Shown here: in pieces, positions 8,828 through 18,100 of the stretch
Layout: every line of letters starts with the position of its first letter
Numbering within the stretch: the stretch's first letter is position 1
Source: Alteromonas macleodii
GTDB lineage: Bacteria > Pseudomonadota > Gammaproteobacteria > Enterobacterales > Alteromonadaceae
Length of the DNA stretch: 64,000 nt
Assembly (NCBI RefSeq): GCF_903772925.1
Contig: NZ_LR812090.1
Location: 1,446,333 to 1,510,332, forward strand
Direction of reading: 5' to 3'
Notes under the pieces: model-generated
Databases searched by the model: none
What the model saw: only the letters and a program-made list of their open reading frames with translations
What the model was told of the DNA's origin: nothing
Translations under genes and position numbers: made by a program

Positions 8828-10098
8828 TTACATCGGCTGAGCGAGTAACTGAAGTAAATAGTGGAAGTCCATCGAAAACCGTAAATAGCGCACCTGATCT
8901 TACAGAGAATGCGATGATGGCTGAACCTACAAAAGATGTCGGTGTGTCTTCAACGCAGTCCAATGTAGTGCTACGTGTGGCGACATTACAAGATCTTGCT
9001 TTACTTCAGCATATCGAGCAAACCTGTTTTACCACCGACAGGTTAAGTAAAAGCCGTTTCAAATTTTACATTGATGCCCAGCACGCAGAGCTTATTGTGG
9101 CCGAACGTGCACCCTCGAGTTTAGGCTCAAACCTTGACCAAAATAATCAAGGTTTAAATAGCATAGTAGGCTATGGACTGTTGCTACTGCGACGCGGGAC
9201 ACAACTTACTAGGCTGTATTCTATTGCGGTTCTGCCGGAAGCGCGAGGGCTTGGCGTTGCTGAAAAGCTTATACATAGCTTGGGGGAGCGGGCGCTTTTG
9301 CGGGGAAAGCGATTTATGCGCTTGGAAGTGGCAGTAGGTAATGCTGGCGCCATTGCTCTGTATAAAAAATTAGGGTTTAGTCAATTTGGTATGTATACCG
9401 ATTACTACGACGATCACACTGACGCATTACGTATGCAAAAAGTATTGGTGCCGAGTAAGTCAGTTAAGCCAGAGGTTTATCCGTGGTACCAACAGACGAC
9501 TGATTTTACCTGCGGTCCATCAGCATTAATGATGGCAATGTGTGCATTGAACAATCGCTATGAAATGACCCAAGAGAAAGAACTGTCGTTGTGGCGTACT
9601 GCTACCACTATATTTATGATGTCAGGTCATGGCGGTTGCCACCCGGTAGGATTAGCGCTCGCCGCGGTAAACGAAGGTTATGCAGCGAAAGTGCTCATTA
9701 ATCAGGATGTCCCGCTTTTTGTTGATGGCGTTAGAAATACTGACAAGAAAGCGATAGTCGAAAATGTTGAATCGCAGTTTATGGCAGAGGCACGTAAGAA
9801 AGGCATTGCCGTTGCAATATCAGACTGGCCTATGGATGTTATTGACCAAACCCTTAAAGCTGGCGGAGCAGTATTATGCCTAATCAGTACATACGCATTT
9901 GATAAGAAAAAGGTGCCCCATTGGGTAGCAATAACTAGCTGCGATCCTCACTGTTACTATCTGCACGATCCAGATGCGAGCGACGGGCAGCCTGTTGAAT
10001 ATCAACACATTCCGGTTGCCCGCGAAGACTTTCTAAGACTTGCCAGCTATGGCACGCGTAAAGTAAGAACATTGGTGCTCCTTAAAAAGAAAAAGTAA
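8824..10098 (+). CDS. GNAT acetyltransferase fused to C39-like peptidase
   Basis: 424 aa with two domains. Residues about 45-205 are a GNAT N-acetyltransferase with the acetyl-CoA motif SIAVLPEARGLGVAEKLIHS and IALYKKLGFSQFG. Residues about 220-424 resemble a papain-like C39 peptidase: QQTTDFTCGPSALMMAM holds the catalytic Cys, KVPHWVAITS the His and YYLHDPDASDG the Asp. C39 enzymes usually cleave double-glycine leader peptides inside ABC exporters; here there is no ABC or membrane domain, so the protein is cytoplasmic and the role is open. The first 45 residues are Ser/Thr-rich and variable. It overlaps the RimK-like gene by 4 bp. Confidence 0.88.
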   Translation: MITSAERVTEVNSGSPSKTVNSAPDLTENAMMAEPTKDVGVSSTQSNVVLRVATLQDLALLQHIEQTCFTTDRLSKSRFKFYIDAQHAELIVAERAPSSLGSNLDQNNQGLNSIVGYGLLLLRRGTQLTRLYSIAVLPEARGLGVAEKLIHSLGERALLRGKRFMRLEVAVGNAGAIALYKKLGFSQFGMYTDYYDDHTDALRMQKVLVPSKSVKPEVYPWYQQTTDFTCGPSALMMAMCALNNRYEMTQEKELSLWRTATTIFMMSGHGGCHPVGLALAAVNEGYAAKVLINQDVPLFVDGVRNTDKKAIVENVESQFMAEARKKGIAVAISDWPMDVIDQTLKAGGAVLCLISTYAFDKKKVPHWVAITSCDPHCYYLHDPDASDGQPVEYQHIPVAREDFLRLASYGTRKVRTLVLLKKKK

Positions 10099-10111
10099 CA
10101 CGATTCTTGTT

Positions 10112-10143
10112 ATGGCCTCAGGCATGAAAAAGTGCCAGGGGCC
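10112..10143. terminator. Imperfect hairpin between convergent genes
   Basis: GGCCTCAGGCA and TGCCAGGGGCC pair with a short internal mismatch across an A-rich loop, between the C39 gene stop and the next gene's stop. There is no strong T tract, so the call is tentative. Confidence 0.4.
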
Positions 10144-10425
10144 TTAGTGATGCACTCGTGTAACATTAACCTTTTTATTCAATGTTTTGAGCTGCTTTAC
10201 TAACTGAGATAGCTCTTTCACCGAACCTGAATAATCAATGTGTTTATTCATTTCCTGGCCTTTTACTGCACTCTTATATAGCGCTTCACTTTCAAAGCAT
10301 GCAGTTTGTTTGTTTAACGTGTTCCATTCCGCTTCTAGATCGCTTGGGATGCAATGACGTTTAGCAATAATTTTGTCTTTTATTTGCAACACTTTTCCGA
10401 TCAATAATTGAGCATCTGTAGGCAT
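10144..10425 (-). CDS. Small cytoplasmic helical protein, unknown
   Basis: 93 aa, largely predicted helical from its Leu/Lys/Glu pattern, with no signal peptide or membrane segment and two cysteines. The ATG at 10425 is preceded by AAGGAGATACC, a near-perfect Shine-Dalgarno sequence, which is the best evidence that it is translated. I do not recognise the family. It is separated by over 300 bp from the next gene on its strand and so is probably monocistronic. Confidence 0.65.
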   Translation of the reverse strand: MPTDAQLLIGKVLQIKDKIIAKRHCIPSDLEAEWNTLNKQTACFESEALYKSAVKGQEMNKHIDYSGSVKELSQLVKQLKTLNKKVNVTRVHH

Positions 10426-10753
10426 AATGGTATCTCCTTTGCAATTTATTTAGGTAAGTCGCTGATATTTGGTTTTTTACCTTTCGCTAGAAAAAATAAA
10501 CCAATTGTTTGCATCTTACTGTTGAATAAAGAGTTGCATTATTGATGCCACGTTCAATAAAAAGGTGAGAATCCTTTTTCTGCGCGCTTGTAAGTTTGGA
10601 AATACCGTCTCAGCTCTTAAACTGCGCTCTTAAAAGACATGAGCAAAGCATCTTTATAATTTCAAAATGCTGAATAAATAGATTTCGACAGAGAGCTAAA
10701 ACAAGGGATTTATTCTCTTAACCGAATTTAAGAAGAAATGTTTACCCGTAAAA
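10426..10753. other. Intergenic, nothing recognised
   Basis: About 330 AT-rich bases upstream of the 93-aa gene. I see no convincing ORF, RNA gene or repeat; it presumably includes that gene's promoter. Confidence 0.4.
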
Positions 10754-10957
10754 TTATCGGGACTTCGAAGAAAAATGTTTTTGCCGAACCTGCTCTAGTT
10801 TTAAGCTGGTGGTGTGGCTGGCGCCATTTATCAAAAACTTATTGATAATTCGCATTATTTCTAAAGCGAATGTTTTCTTAGCACCACGATTGAAAAATTG
10901 TGAAAAGCCGTTTTTTTCAGAAAGTACTGAATAAGCTTCTTTAGTAAGTTTGTCCAT
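10754..10957 (-). CDS. Possible small basic protein
   Basis: About 67 aa from ATG 10957 (77 aa if the TTG at 10987 is used). Basic, with a helical central stretch (KTFALEIMRIINKFLI). AGG lies about 6 nt upstream of the ATG. No family is recognised. It lies 3' of the DUF2937-like gene on the same strand. It may be a real small protein or a chance frame. Confidence 0.35.
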   Translation of the reverse strand: MDKLTKEAYSVLSEKNGFSQFFNRGAKKTFALEIMRIINKFLINGASHTTSLKLEQVRQKHFSSKSR

Positions 10958-11008
10958 GCGCCTATTCGACTTTGGTCGTTTTGCCAAAGTACAGTTCTGA
11001 TTGACTCG

Positions 11009-11530
11009 CTATTTATAAGAATAGCGTTTGGGTTTGTCCTTGATTTTCTTAACCTGACAATAGCAAAAATGCGGTGTCCAAATTAATAAATTAAGCAAAA
11101 TAGCGGTAATAAGGCTAAAGACGATTGAGGAGGGGGTTAGCGGTACGGATGGACTAAAATTGTCGAGTACTCGATTTAGCGTGCTGTATTGAGAAGGCGA
11201 GGCCATAAACACTAGTTTTTCGAAATAGTGGCCGTGCTCAAGTTTTCTCATACCCTGCTCCAATGTAGTGATCTGGGCAAAGCGACTTGCTTTCATAGAC
11301 GCATTCTCACGCACTACCGGCTCGCTATTTTTCTGTAAGCTGTCGAGCATAGCTTCCACAGAAGAAAATCCATGTTGTTTAGCGAGTACAGAAGAACTGG
11401 ATACTTCATCTCTTAGTGCATCGTAGTAGCCATTCAAATATTGGCGATAGTGATCAGCTAAAATAGGTACCTGCAATGTAATAATGAATAAAACTGCAAA
11501 GACCACTTTATCAAGAACACGCACTACCAT
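11009..11530 (-). CDS. DUF2937-like membrane protein
   Basis: 173 aa with an N-terminal membrane helix (VVFAVLFIITLQVPIL), a long periplasmic helical region including YYDALRDEV and LEHGHYFEKLV, and a C-terminal helix (IVFSLITAILLNLLIWTPHF) with a basic cytoplasmic tail. The topology and the DHYRQYLNGYYDAL segment resemble the DUF2937 family, whose function is unknown. The family call is by eye and is less certain than the membrane topology. Confidence 0.7.
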   Translation of the reverse strand: MVVRVLDKVVFAVLFIITLQVPILADHYRQYLNGYYDALRDEVSSSSVLAKQHGFSSVEAMLDSLQKNSEPVVRENASMKASRFAQITTLEQGMRKLEHGHYFEKLVFMASPSQYSTLNRVLDNFSPSVPLTPSSIVFSLITAILLNLLIWTPHFCYCQVKKIKDKPKRYSYK

Positions 11531-11693
11531 TAAAAACTCGCTATAAAATAATCAGTATTGTCGACTCATTAGTGACCCGCCTAATCGTTGACTTCTAACA
11601 TCCGTTTATAGAAGCCTTTTAACGCTAGGGGCTCTCGACATTAATTCATCTCATATGACAAAAAGTAAGTGCTAAGCGTAACAACCTCTCACG

Positions 11694-12959
11694 CTATTTC
11701 AAGGCTGTATAAATCGCATGGGTTAACTTACTTAATTGCTCGGAAGATATGATATAGGGAGGCATAATGTATACCAGTTTCCCAAAGGGCCGTATCCACA
11801 CGCCTTGTTCTACAAAATGGCGCTGAATTTCAGCAACATTGACTGGGTTTACTGTCTCAACCACCCCAATAGCGCCCAACACCCTAACATCAGCAACGCG
11901 GGGTAAGTCTGCACATTTTGCCAACTCGGTTTGTAATTGTTTCTCAATAGCGGGTATTTGCTGCTGCCAATGGTTCTCATTAATGAGTGATAAACTAGCG
12001 TTTGCCACAGCACAAGCTAACGGGTTACCCATATAAGTTGGGCCGTGCATAAAAACACCAGGCTCACCTTGGCAAACCCCTAAAGCCACGTCTTCGGTAC
12101 ACAAGGTCGCGGCCAGTGTCATATAACCACCCGTAATCGCTTTACCCAAACACATGATGTCAGGCGAAATACCTGCATGCTCGCAAGCGAACAGCTTACC
12201 TGTACGGCCGAAGCCAGTAGCAATTTCATCGCAAATTAAAAGTACGTCGTAGGTATCGCAAAGCTGTCGGCAGCGCTTTAAGTATTCAGGATGGTAAATA
12301 CGCATGCCACCTGCACCTTGAACGATAGGCTCTAGAATTAACGCCGCCATGGTGTGGTGATGTTTCTCGAAAATCTCTTCAAGCGGAAGAATATCGTCTT
12401 CACTAAAGGTTTGACCAAAGCGAGTTTGAGGAGCGGGCGCGAAAATCTGCTTGCTTAATACACCTTCAAACAAACTGTGCATGCCGTTTACTGGGTCGCA
12501 CACACTCATAGCGGCGAACGTATCGCCATGATAACCATTGCGCGGCGCGACAATACGTGACTTTTCTGAACGTCCTTGGCATGCCCAATACTGAATTGCC
12601 ATTTTTATAGCCACTTCAACGGACACTGAACCAGAGTCAGCTAGGAAAACTCGCTCTAAGCCAGCGGGCACCATGTTAAGCAAAGTTTTACACAAATCCA
12701 CAGCGGGTTTGTGGGTAATACCACCAAACATAACGTGAGAAAACGCGTCCACTTGTTTATGCGCAGCATCGTTGAGTACGGGATGGTTGTAGCCGTGAAT
12801 TGCGGCCCACCAGCTAGACATGCCGTCTACTAATACTTCAGAGCTTGCAAGGGTAAGTTCAGCGCCTTTTGCGCCAACTACTTCGTAACAGGGAAGGGGG
12901 TTAACCGCCGAGGTATACGGATGCCAAATGTGCTGTTTATCAAATTCTATATTGTTCAC
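11694..12959 (-). CDS. bioA: Adenosylmethionine-8-amino-7-oxononanoate aminotransferase
   Basis: 421 aa, the usual length. PLP-dependent class III aminotransferase that converts KAPA to DAPA using S-adenosylmethionine as amino donor, the third-last step of biotin synthesis. Visible features are the N-terminal [45 protein letters not shown] and the Schiff-base lysine in [14 protein letters not shown]. It is divergent from bioBFCD, the classical enterobacterial arrangement, with the shared control region at 12960-13057. Confidence 0.97.
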   Translation of the reverse strand: MNNIEFDKQHIWHPYTSAVNPLPCYEVVGAKGAELTLASSEVLVDGMSSWWAAIHGYNHPVLNDAAHKQVDAFSHVMFGGITHKPAVDLCKTLLNMVPAGLERVFLADSGSVSVEVAIKMAIQYWACQGRSEKSRIVAPRNGYHGDTFAAMSVCDPVNGMHSLFEGVLSKQIFAPAPQTRFGQTFSEDDILPLEEIFEKHHHTMAALILEPIVQGAGGMRIYHPEYLKRCRQLCDTYDVLLICDEIATGFGRTGKLFACEHAGISPDIMCLGKAITGGYMTLAATLCTEDVALGVCQGEPGVFMHGPTYMGNPLACAVANASLSLINENHWQQQIPAIEKQLQTELAKCADLPRVADVRVLGAIGVVETVNPVNVAEIQRHFVEQGVWIRPFGKLVYIMPPYIISSEQLSKLTHAIYTALK

Positions 12960-13057
12960 AAATTAACCGTTAGTAAAGTTTTGAAGTTGGTCAGAGTTGA
13001 CAACTCGATATTGGGGCATAGACTAAGCCAGCAATAATAATTAGTAAAGGACAGTCA
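12960..13057. promoter_or_regulatory. bioA-bioB divergent control region with palindrome
   Basis: 98 bp hold both promoters. A 13-bp palindrome GAGTTGACAACTC at 12994-13006 includes TTGACA (12997-13002), a good -35 for bioB; TAGACT at 13019-13024 is a fair -10 at 16 bp. bioB has AAGGA just before its ATG. In enterobacteria this region carries the BirA operator (TTGTAAACC / GGTTTACAA halves). I do not see a good match, so the palindrome is the best operator candidate (inference). Confidence 0.55.
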
Positions 13058-14179
13058 ATGACACTGGCTAGTGCGCCTTCTGCGCAAACGACAACTATTC
13101 GAAACGATTGGACCAAAGCTGAAGTCGAAGCTTTGTTCGCCATGCCATTTAACGATTTACTGTTTGATGCCCAAGTGGTGCATAGACAGCATTTTAATCC
13201 TAACGAAGTGCAGGTTAGCACGCTTTTGTCGATTAAAACCGGTGCATGTCCTGAAGACTGTAAGTACTGCCCACAAAGTGCCCGTTATGATACAGGGCTT
13301 GAAAAAGAGCGCCTGCTAGAAATTGAGAAGGTCATCCAGCGAGCAAAAGAAGCGAAGCAAGTGGGTTCTACCCGGTTTTGTATGGGAGCTGCATGGCGAA
13401 ATCCCCGCGACAGAGATATGCCTTACATTTTAAAAATGGTTGAAGAGGTGAAAAGCTTAGGGCTGGAAACCTGTATGACGTTGGGTATGCTAACCCGTGA
13501 CCAAGCAGTTGCACTTAAACAAGCGGGTTTAGATTATTATAACCATAACTTAGACACCTCACCGGAATACTACGGCGATATTATTACCACTCGTACCTAC
13601 CAAGACCGCTTAAATACGTTGGAAAATGTGCGGGCAGCGGGTATGAATGTTTGCTCAGGTGGCATTGTGGGCATGGGAGAAACGATGAGCGACCGCGCCA
13701 GTATGCTGGTGCAGCTAGCAAACCTTCCCGAACAGCCGCAAAGTGTGCCTATTAATATGTTGGTAAAAGTTAAAGGTACACCGCTAGATAGTGTAGAAGA
13801 CCTAGACTATTTTGAGTTTATTCGCACCATTGCGGTTGCCCGCATCATGATGCCTAAGTCACACGTACGATTGTCGGCAGGCCGCGAAGCCATGAACGAG
13901 CAAATGCAGGCGCTATGCTTTATGGCGGGAGCCAATTCAATATTCTATGGTTGCAAGCTGCTAACTACCTCTAACCCTGATACCCACGAAGATGTCATGC
14001 TGTTTAAAAAGCTTGGAATCAATACTGAGCGTACGCGAGATTACTCTGATGAAGCGCATCAACAGGTATTAGAAGAGGAGATTGCACAGCAAGAACAGGC
14101 CGGCGACAGTAACGACTTGTTTATTGATGCAACCAAGCCTAAGGTAGCGGCAAAGAAACAGCAATTAACGGAGGCGTAA
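13058..14179 (+). CDS. bioB: Biotin synthase
   Basis: Radical-SAM enzyme that inserts sulfur into dethiobiotin, the final biotin step. 373 aa. The radical-SAM cysteine motif is [10 protein letters not shown] (about residue 65), followed by [27 protein letters not shown] (family fingerprint) and [17 protein letters not shown], which holds the Arg binding the auxiliary 2Fe-2S cluster. The C-terminal 35 residues are Gln/Glu/Lys-rich and variable. First gene of bioBFCD; its stop shares a base with the bioF start, indicating coupling. Confidence 0.98.
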   Translation: MTLASAPSAQTTTIRNDWTKAEVEALFAMPFNDLLFDAQVVHRQHFNPNEVQVSTLLSIKTGACPEDCKYCPQSARYDTGLEKERLLEIEKVIQRAKEAKQVGSTRFCMGAAWRNPRDRDMPYILKMVEEVKSLGLETCMTLGMLTRDQAVALKQAGLDYYNHNLDTSPEYYGDIITTRTYQDRLNTLENVRAAGMNVCSGGIVGMGETMSDRASMLVQLANLPEQPQSVPINMLVKVKGTPLDSVEDLDYFEFIRTIAVARIMMPKSHVRLSAGREAMNEQMQALCFMAGANSIFYGCKLLTTSNPDTHEDVMLFKKLGINTERTRDYSDEAHQQVLEEEIAQQEQAGDSNDLFIDATKPKVAAKKQQLTEA

Positions 14180-15546
14180 TGGCCTTTAATTGGTTAGGCG
14201 ATTCATTGAGCGCGCGTGCTCAGGAAGGCTTGCTGCGCCAGCGTCACCGTCAGCAGTACGAAAAAGACAGCATTATTTGTATTAACGGTGAGCACTATCT
14301 TAACTTTTCAAGCAATGACTACTTAGGCATGCGCCAGCATGAAGGCGTATTGCAAAGTTGGGTTGAAGGATTGGCGCAATTTGGTGGGGGCAGCGGCGCA
14401 TCGCCCTTGGTCACGGGGCATACGCAGGCTCATTTAGCGCTTGAAGCTTATATTGCCGATGGTTTAAACCGTGAATCAGCACTGCTGTTTAACTCTGGCT
14501 TTGCCGCTAATCAAGCGTTGTGTATGGCACTTTTCCCTCACATGTCTCACGCTAGCAGAAGCGGGGCGCTTGGGCATATTATTGCTGACAAACTCATGCA
14601 TGCGTCGTTTTTAGAAGGGGCACAGTGTGTATCCGAGCGCGCCAAGCTTCGCCGCTTTAAGCATAACGATCTTAACCACTTAGAAAGCGTGCTTTCAGGT
14701 GTTTGCAATACCCCAATGCTTGCTGCGGATGCGCATAGCGAAATTGATGCTAATTTTAATTCAAGCCAACAAGATATTCTTATTGCCAGCGAAGGCGTGT
14801 TTAGCATGGACGGTGATGCTGCGCCTTGCAAAGATATGGCCGATATCGCCGCGAAATATAATGCATGGTTTATGTTAGACGATGCACATGGCATGGGAGT
14901 TTTAGGCGAAAATGGTTTTGGTACTGTAGAAGCACTTGGCTTAAGCCAGCAACAGGTTCCAGTTGTTATGGGAACATTCGGGAAAGCGGTAGGCACAGCA
15001 GGCGCATTTATTGCCGGAAGCCAAACCCTTATCGATTATCTGGTGAATTTTTCTAAGCACTATGTGTATTCAACTGCCATGCCCCCAGCGCAAGCGGTGG
15101 CAACCTTATATTCACTCACCCATATCGCCAGTGATACCGCTCGTCGCGAATTGCTTACCAACAATATTTCCTATTTCAGAGAGTCGTTCCACAAACGTTT
15201 TGGACAGACACTCGATGCGAACAAGGAAAGTGATAATTCAGACCATATCACCTTTGGAACTATCACCTTAGGAACCTCGCAAAGCGCTATTCAGCCAGTT
15301 ATTGTCGGCAGCCCAGAGCGTGCCGTTGCGTTAAGTGAAGGTCTAAAACAACGGGGGATTTGGGCAACCGCTATCCGGCAACCAACCGTACCGAAAAACC
15401 AAGACAGGCTGCGTATAACCTTAACCGCAAAGCATACGACTCAGGATATCGATGTGTTAATTGATGCGCTTGAGTTGTCAGTCAATGGTTTAAACGAGCT
15501 ATCGTGTGGCGTTGGAAGTGAGCCTTCTGCTAAAAGGGAAGCATAA
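14179..15546 (+). CDS. bioF: 8-amino-7-oxononanoate synthase
   Basis: PLP enzyme condensing pimeloyl-ACP with alanine to KAPA. The Schiff-base Lys is in MGTFGKAVGTAGAF; SSNDYLGM, GSGASPLVTGHT and LDDAHGMGVLGE are also visible. At 455 aa it is about 70 residues longer than typical BioF. The excess is spread over variable loops, including residues near 340-360 before SAIQPVIVGSPERAV. That inserted loop contains an exact copy of the dispersed 10-mer GGACAGACAC (15202-15211, read as GQTL). Overlaps bioB by one base; bioC follows after 56 bp. Confidence 0.96.
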   Translation: MAFNWLGDSLSARAQEGLLRQRHRQQYEKDSIICINGEHYLNFSSNDYLGMRQHEGVLQSWVEGLAQFGGGSGASPLVTGHTQAHLALEAYIADGLNRESALLFNSGFAANQALCMALFPHMSHASRSGALGHIIADKLMHASFLEGAQCVSERAKLRRFKHNDLNHLESVLSGVCNTPMLAADAHSEIDANFNSSQQDILIASEGVFSMDGDAAPCKDMADIAAKYNAWFMLDDAHGMGVLGENGFGTVEALGLSQQQVPVVMGTFGKAVGTAGAFIAGSQTLIDYLVNFSKHYVYSTAMPPAQAVATLYSLTHIASDTARRELLTNNISYFRESFHKRFGQTLDANKESDNSDHITFGTITLGTSQSAIQPVIVGSPERAVALSEGLKQRGIWATAIRQPTVPKNQDRLRITLTAKHTTQDIDVLIDALELSVNGLNELSCGVGSEPSAKREA

Positions 15547-15602
15547 AGTACGATGAATGCCGTAACCGCCCGAAATTCTGTAAATTAGAAAGAGATGTAA
15601 AA

Positions 15603-16556
15603 ATGTCGGCAAGCCCAGGTGAAAAATCAGCGACATTGATAGAGCCATTGGAACCTTTTGTAGGTCAATCATTAAATGATACGGCAAGAGTGCTTCCTCA
15701 AAATGAAGACGCTTTCGTAGCAGAGTTTTGTAATTCCACGGTTGCCGAATCAGCTGACGGTACCGGCAAAGCTAGCAAAGCGGTTACTGCGCAAACTATC
15801 AACGAGCAGAGCATTGCACACAGTTTCTCAAAAGCGGCAGTAAAGTACGACAGTATTGCGTGTATCCAGCGTAATATAGCCGAGCAGGGGCTAGCAAACT
15901 TACCAAAGGCTTTGCAGGGCGATGCCCTCGATATAGGCTGTGGAACCGGTATTCACACACAGGAAATTCTTGAAAAAGGGGCTGTTGCAACTGGAGTAGA
16001 CATTGCTGAGGGTATGTTGGCGCAGGCACGAAAAAAGTACTCTGACCCCATTTTCGTAAAAGGTAGTGCTGTTGATTTACCATTCTCTGAAAACACATTT
16101 TCAACGGTGTTTTCGTCCATGGCGCTGCAGTGGGCGAGTGACACAAACCTTGTTGCTAGCGAGATAGCGCGCGTGCTTAAACAGGGCGGTATCGCTGAGC
16201 TTGCTATTATGGTGTCGGGCTCTTTTGATGAGCTTAAAACTGCACGTAAAGTGGCGCAGCTTTCGCAAGCCGAAACTCATCTGCCGACTACCGCACAGTG
16301 GGAGAGTGGGTTTAAGCAATCAGGGCTTCGCTTACAACGAGTTATTACCAAAGACTATGTTGATACTCACCAAGATATTATGTCGCTACTGTACTCGGTG
16401 AAAGGTGTAGGAGCGGGTGAGACTGGCCGAAAGCAACCTCCGCTTACCCGTCGAGATATTAAAAAATTAGCAATGGCTTACAGCGATATAAGTGGTGTAG
16501 AAAGTAAGTTACCGCTTACCTACCGTGTGAGTCATTTTAGATTGGAAAAACGATGA
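15603..16556 (+). CDS. bioC: Malonyl-ACP O-methyltransferase
   Basis: SAM-dependent methyltransferase that primes pimelate synthesis by methylating malonyl-ACP. The SAM motif I is ALDIGCGTGIHTQEIL; SFSKAAVKYDSIACIQR is the usual BioC N-terminal helix, and SMALQWASD the family's active-site segment. At 317 aa it has about 75 extra N-terminal residues before that helix, acidic and low-complexity. No internal Met lies near the expected start, and ATG 15603 follows AGAAAGAGATG, so the extension appears real. The stop overlaps the bioD start by 4 bp. Confidence 0.92.
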   Translation: MSASPGEKSATLIEPLEPFVGQSLNDTARVLPQNEDAFVAEFCNSTVAESADGTGKASKAVTAQTINEQSIAHSFSKAAVKYDSIACIQRNIAEQGLANLPKALQGDALDIGCGTGIHTQEILEKGAVATGVDIAEGMLAQARKKYSDPIFVKGSAVDLPFSENTFSTVFSSMALQWASDTNLVASEIARVLKQGGIAELAIMVSGSFDELKTARKVAQLSQAETHLPTTAQWESGFKQSGLRLQRVITKDYVDTHQDIMSLLYSVKGVGAGETGRKQPPLTRRDIKKLAMAYSDISGVESKLPLTYRVSHFRLEKR

Positions 16557-17314
16557 AGCAGTATTTCATTACTGGTACCGACACAGAGGTCGGGAAAACC
16601 TATGTCACATGCCAATTACTAAAAGCAGCGCAAAAAGCATCGCTTACCAGCATCGGCTATAAACCTATTGCAGCTGGTTGTGAGCAGGTTAACGGTGAGT
16701 GGGTTAACGATGATGCGCTAAATATTCAAAAAGCGTGCTCTAAAATACGCGAAAACAAAGCCATTAAAGCTATAGATAATACCGAGCTAAAAAGCGCAAG
16801 CGAAGAAAATGGACAGACACTTCCTTTTCATCAAATAAACCCTATCGCATTAAGACCGCCCATTGCGCCACATATTGCAGCACTTGAAGAAGGTGTGGCG
16901 TTAAGCTTTGAAAAAATTGCGCAAGGCCTTAATAAACTGCATGCTTATCAGCCAGATCTCTTGCTGATGGAAGGTGCTGGCGGGTGGCGATTACCCTTAA
17001 TCGTGGGCGATGAGTATACGCCTACGTATTATCTATCCGATGTTGTGAAAGCGCTCAACATGGAGGTGATTTTCGTTGTGGGTATGCGTCTAGGCTGCTT
17101 AAATCATGCGCTATTAACCGCAGAAGCGATACGCGCAGATGGGCTAAACATTAAAGGGTGGGTGGCTAACGACATCACAGGTAACATGACGCGATACCAG
17201 GAAAACCTGCATTCTCTAAAAGCCATGTTACCCGAGCCACTGCTGGCAGAAATTCCCTACCAGCGTGAGCCTGATGAAGAAGCGCTATTCGCCGCTATCA
17301 AGCAAATAAGTTAA
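16553..17314 (+). CDS. bioD: Dethiobiotin synthetase
   Basis: ATP-dependent carboxylase/cyclase forming the ureido ring of dethiobiotin from DAPA and CO2. The P-loop is GTDTEVGKTYVT at the N-terminus, with SIGYKPIAAG and LMEGAGGWRLPL as the other ligand loops. 253 aa against a usual 220-230: the excess is a polar segment around residues 62-88 before the conserved INPIALRPPIAPHIAA. An exact dispersed 10-mer (16811-16820, read GQTL) lies in this segment. The 3' end overlaps the convergent pepE gene by 30 bp. Confidence 0.95.
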   Translation: MKQYFITGTDTEVGKTYVTCQLLKAAQKASLTSIGYKPIAAGCEQVNGEWVNDDALNIQKACSKIRENKAIKAIDNTELKSASEENGQTLPFHQINPIALRPPIAPHIAALEEGVALSFEKIAQGLNKLHAYQPDLLLMEGAGGWRLPLIVGDEYTPTYYLSDVVKALNMEVIFVVGMRLGCLNHALLTAEAIRADGLNIKGWVANDITGNMTRYQENLHSLKAMLPEPLLAEIPYQREPDEEALFAAIKQIS

Positions 17315-18007
17315 ATCATCACCTGAATTAATTAGCGTTTTTTCTTCACCTAAGAAGATGAAGCCGTCTTTTTCACCGACTAAAGTAAGTTGGTTATTAC
17401 AAAGACGTAGCGCAGTGCCTTCACGGATAGCTACCACCGGCGTGGTTGGATTTAGCGTAGTAAACTCGGCCAATCGCTGATCGCGGGTTTCACCATTATG
17501 GCCAGGAGGCTGATAATCGGTGTAGTGCGGGTTCAACTGAAACGGCACGATATCTAGCGCATCAAAACTAGGCGGCTCAATAATAGGCATGTCATTAGTG
17601 GTTCTAATCGATTCGCCACAGATATTCGAGCCCGCGCTCCATCCAATATAAGGCGTGCAATCGGCGATGGCGTGCTTTATTGGTACAATAAGCGCGTTCG
17701 CATAAAGTGTTGAAAGCAGGTGAAAGGTGTTTCCACCACCTACCACAATGGCTTGGCCATTTTTCTTCGCATTGTTTACGGCGGCCACAGGGTCTTCTAC
17801 TGTATGTAGCCCAGTAACATTACATTCTGGCAAGGCAGTAGCAACAGCATCTACATAACTGTCGTACGTTTGGGTTACAGCTGCGTAAGGAACAAATAGG
17901 AGGTCGCGAATTTCGCCTAAGTGTGCAAAAATAAGTCCTCTAGCGTGCTCTAGGTAAGCCTCGTCGCCTTGACGAGAGCTACTTAGCATAAGTACATGTG
18001 CGGTCAT
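17285..18007 (-). CDS. pepE: Alpha-aspartyl dipeptidase, peptidase S51 family
   Basis: Cytoplasmic serine dipeptidase that hydrolyses Asp-X dipeptides. The nucleophile elbow is YIGWSAGSNI, with AIVVGGGNTFHLL and the ...PHYTDYQPPGHNGETRDQR segment typical of the family. ATG 18007 is chosen because GGAG lies about 8 nt upstream and the protein then starts at the conserved VLMLSSSR strand; an upstream in-frame start at 18058 adds a non-conserved, basic leader. About 240 aa, as usual. It converges on bioD with a 30-bp coding overlap. Confidence 0.93.
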   Translation of the reverse strand: MTAHVLMLSSSRQGDEAYLEHARGLIFAHLGEIRDLLFVPYAAVTQTYDSYVDAVATALPECNVTGLHTVEDPVAAVNNAKKNGQAIVVGGGNTFHLLSTLYANALIVPIKHAIADCTPYIGWSAGSNICGESIRTTNDMPIIEPPSFDALDIVPFQLNPHYTDYQPPGHNGETRDQRLAEFTTLNPTTPVVAIREGTALRLCNNQLTLVGEKDGFIFLGEEKTLINSGDDLTYLLDSGE

Positions 18008-18100
18008 ACTAACTCCACAATTTTTCTGACGGCGTATCATACGCGAAACTGGGCACAAAGTTTAGTCGCGCTCCGTCACTGCGTTTAAATAGGATTTTGA

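Noticed and set aside
12960..13057. Canonical BirA operator
   Set aside because: TTAACC-like and TTGGTC-like words are present but with the wrong spacing and symmetry; only the separate 13-bp palindrome is reported.
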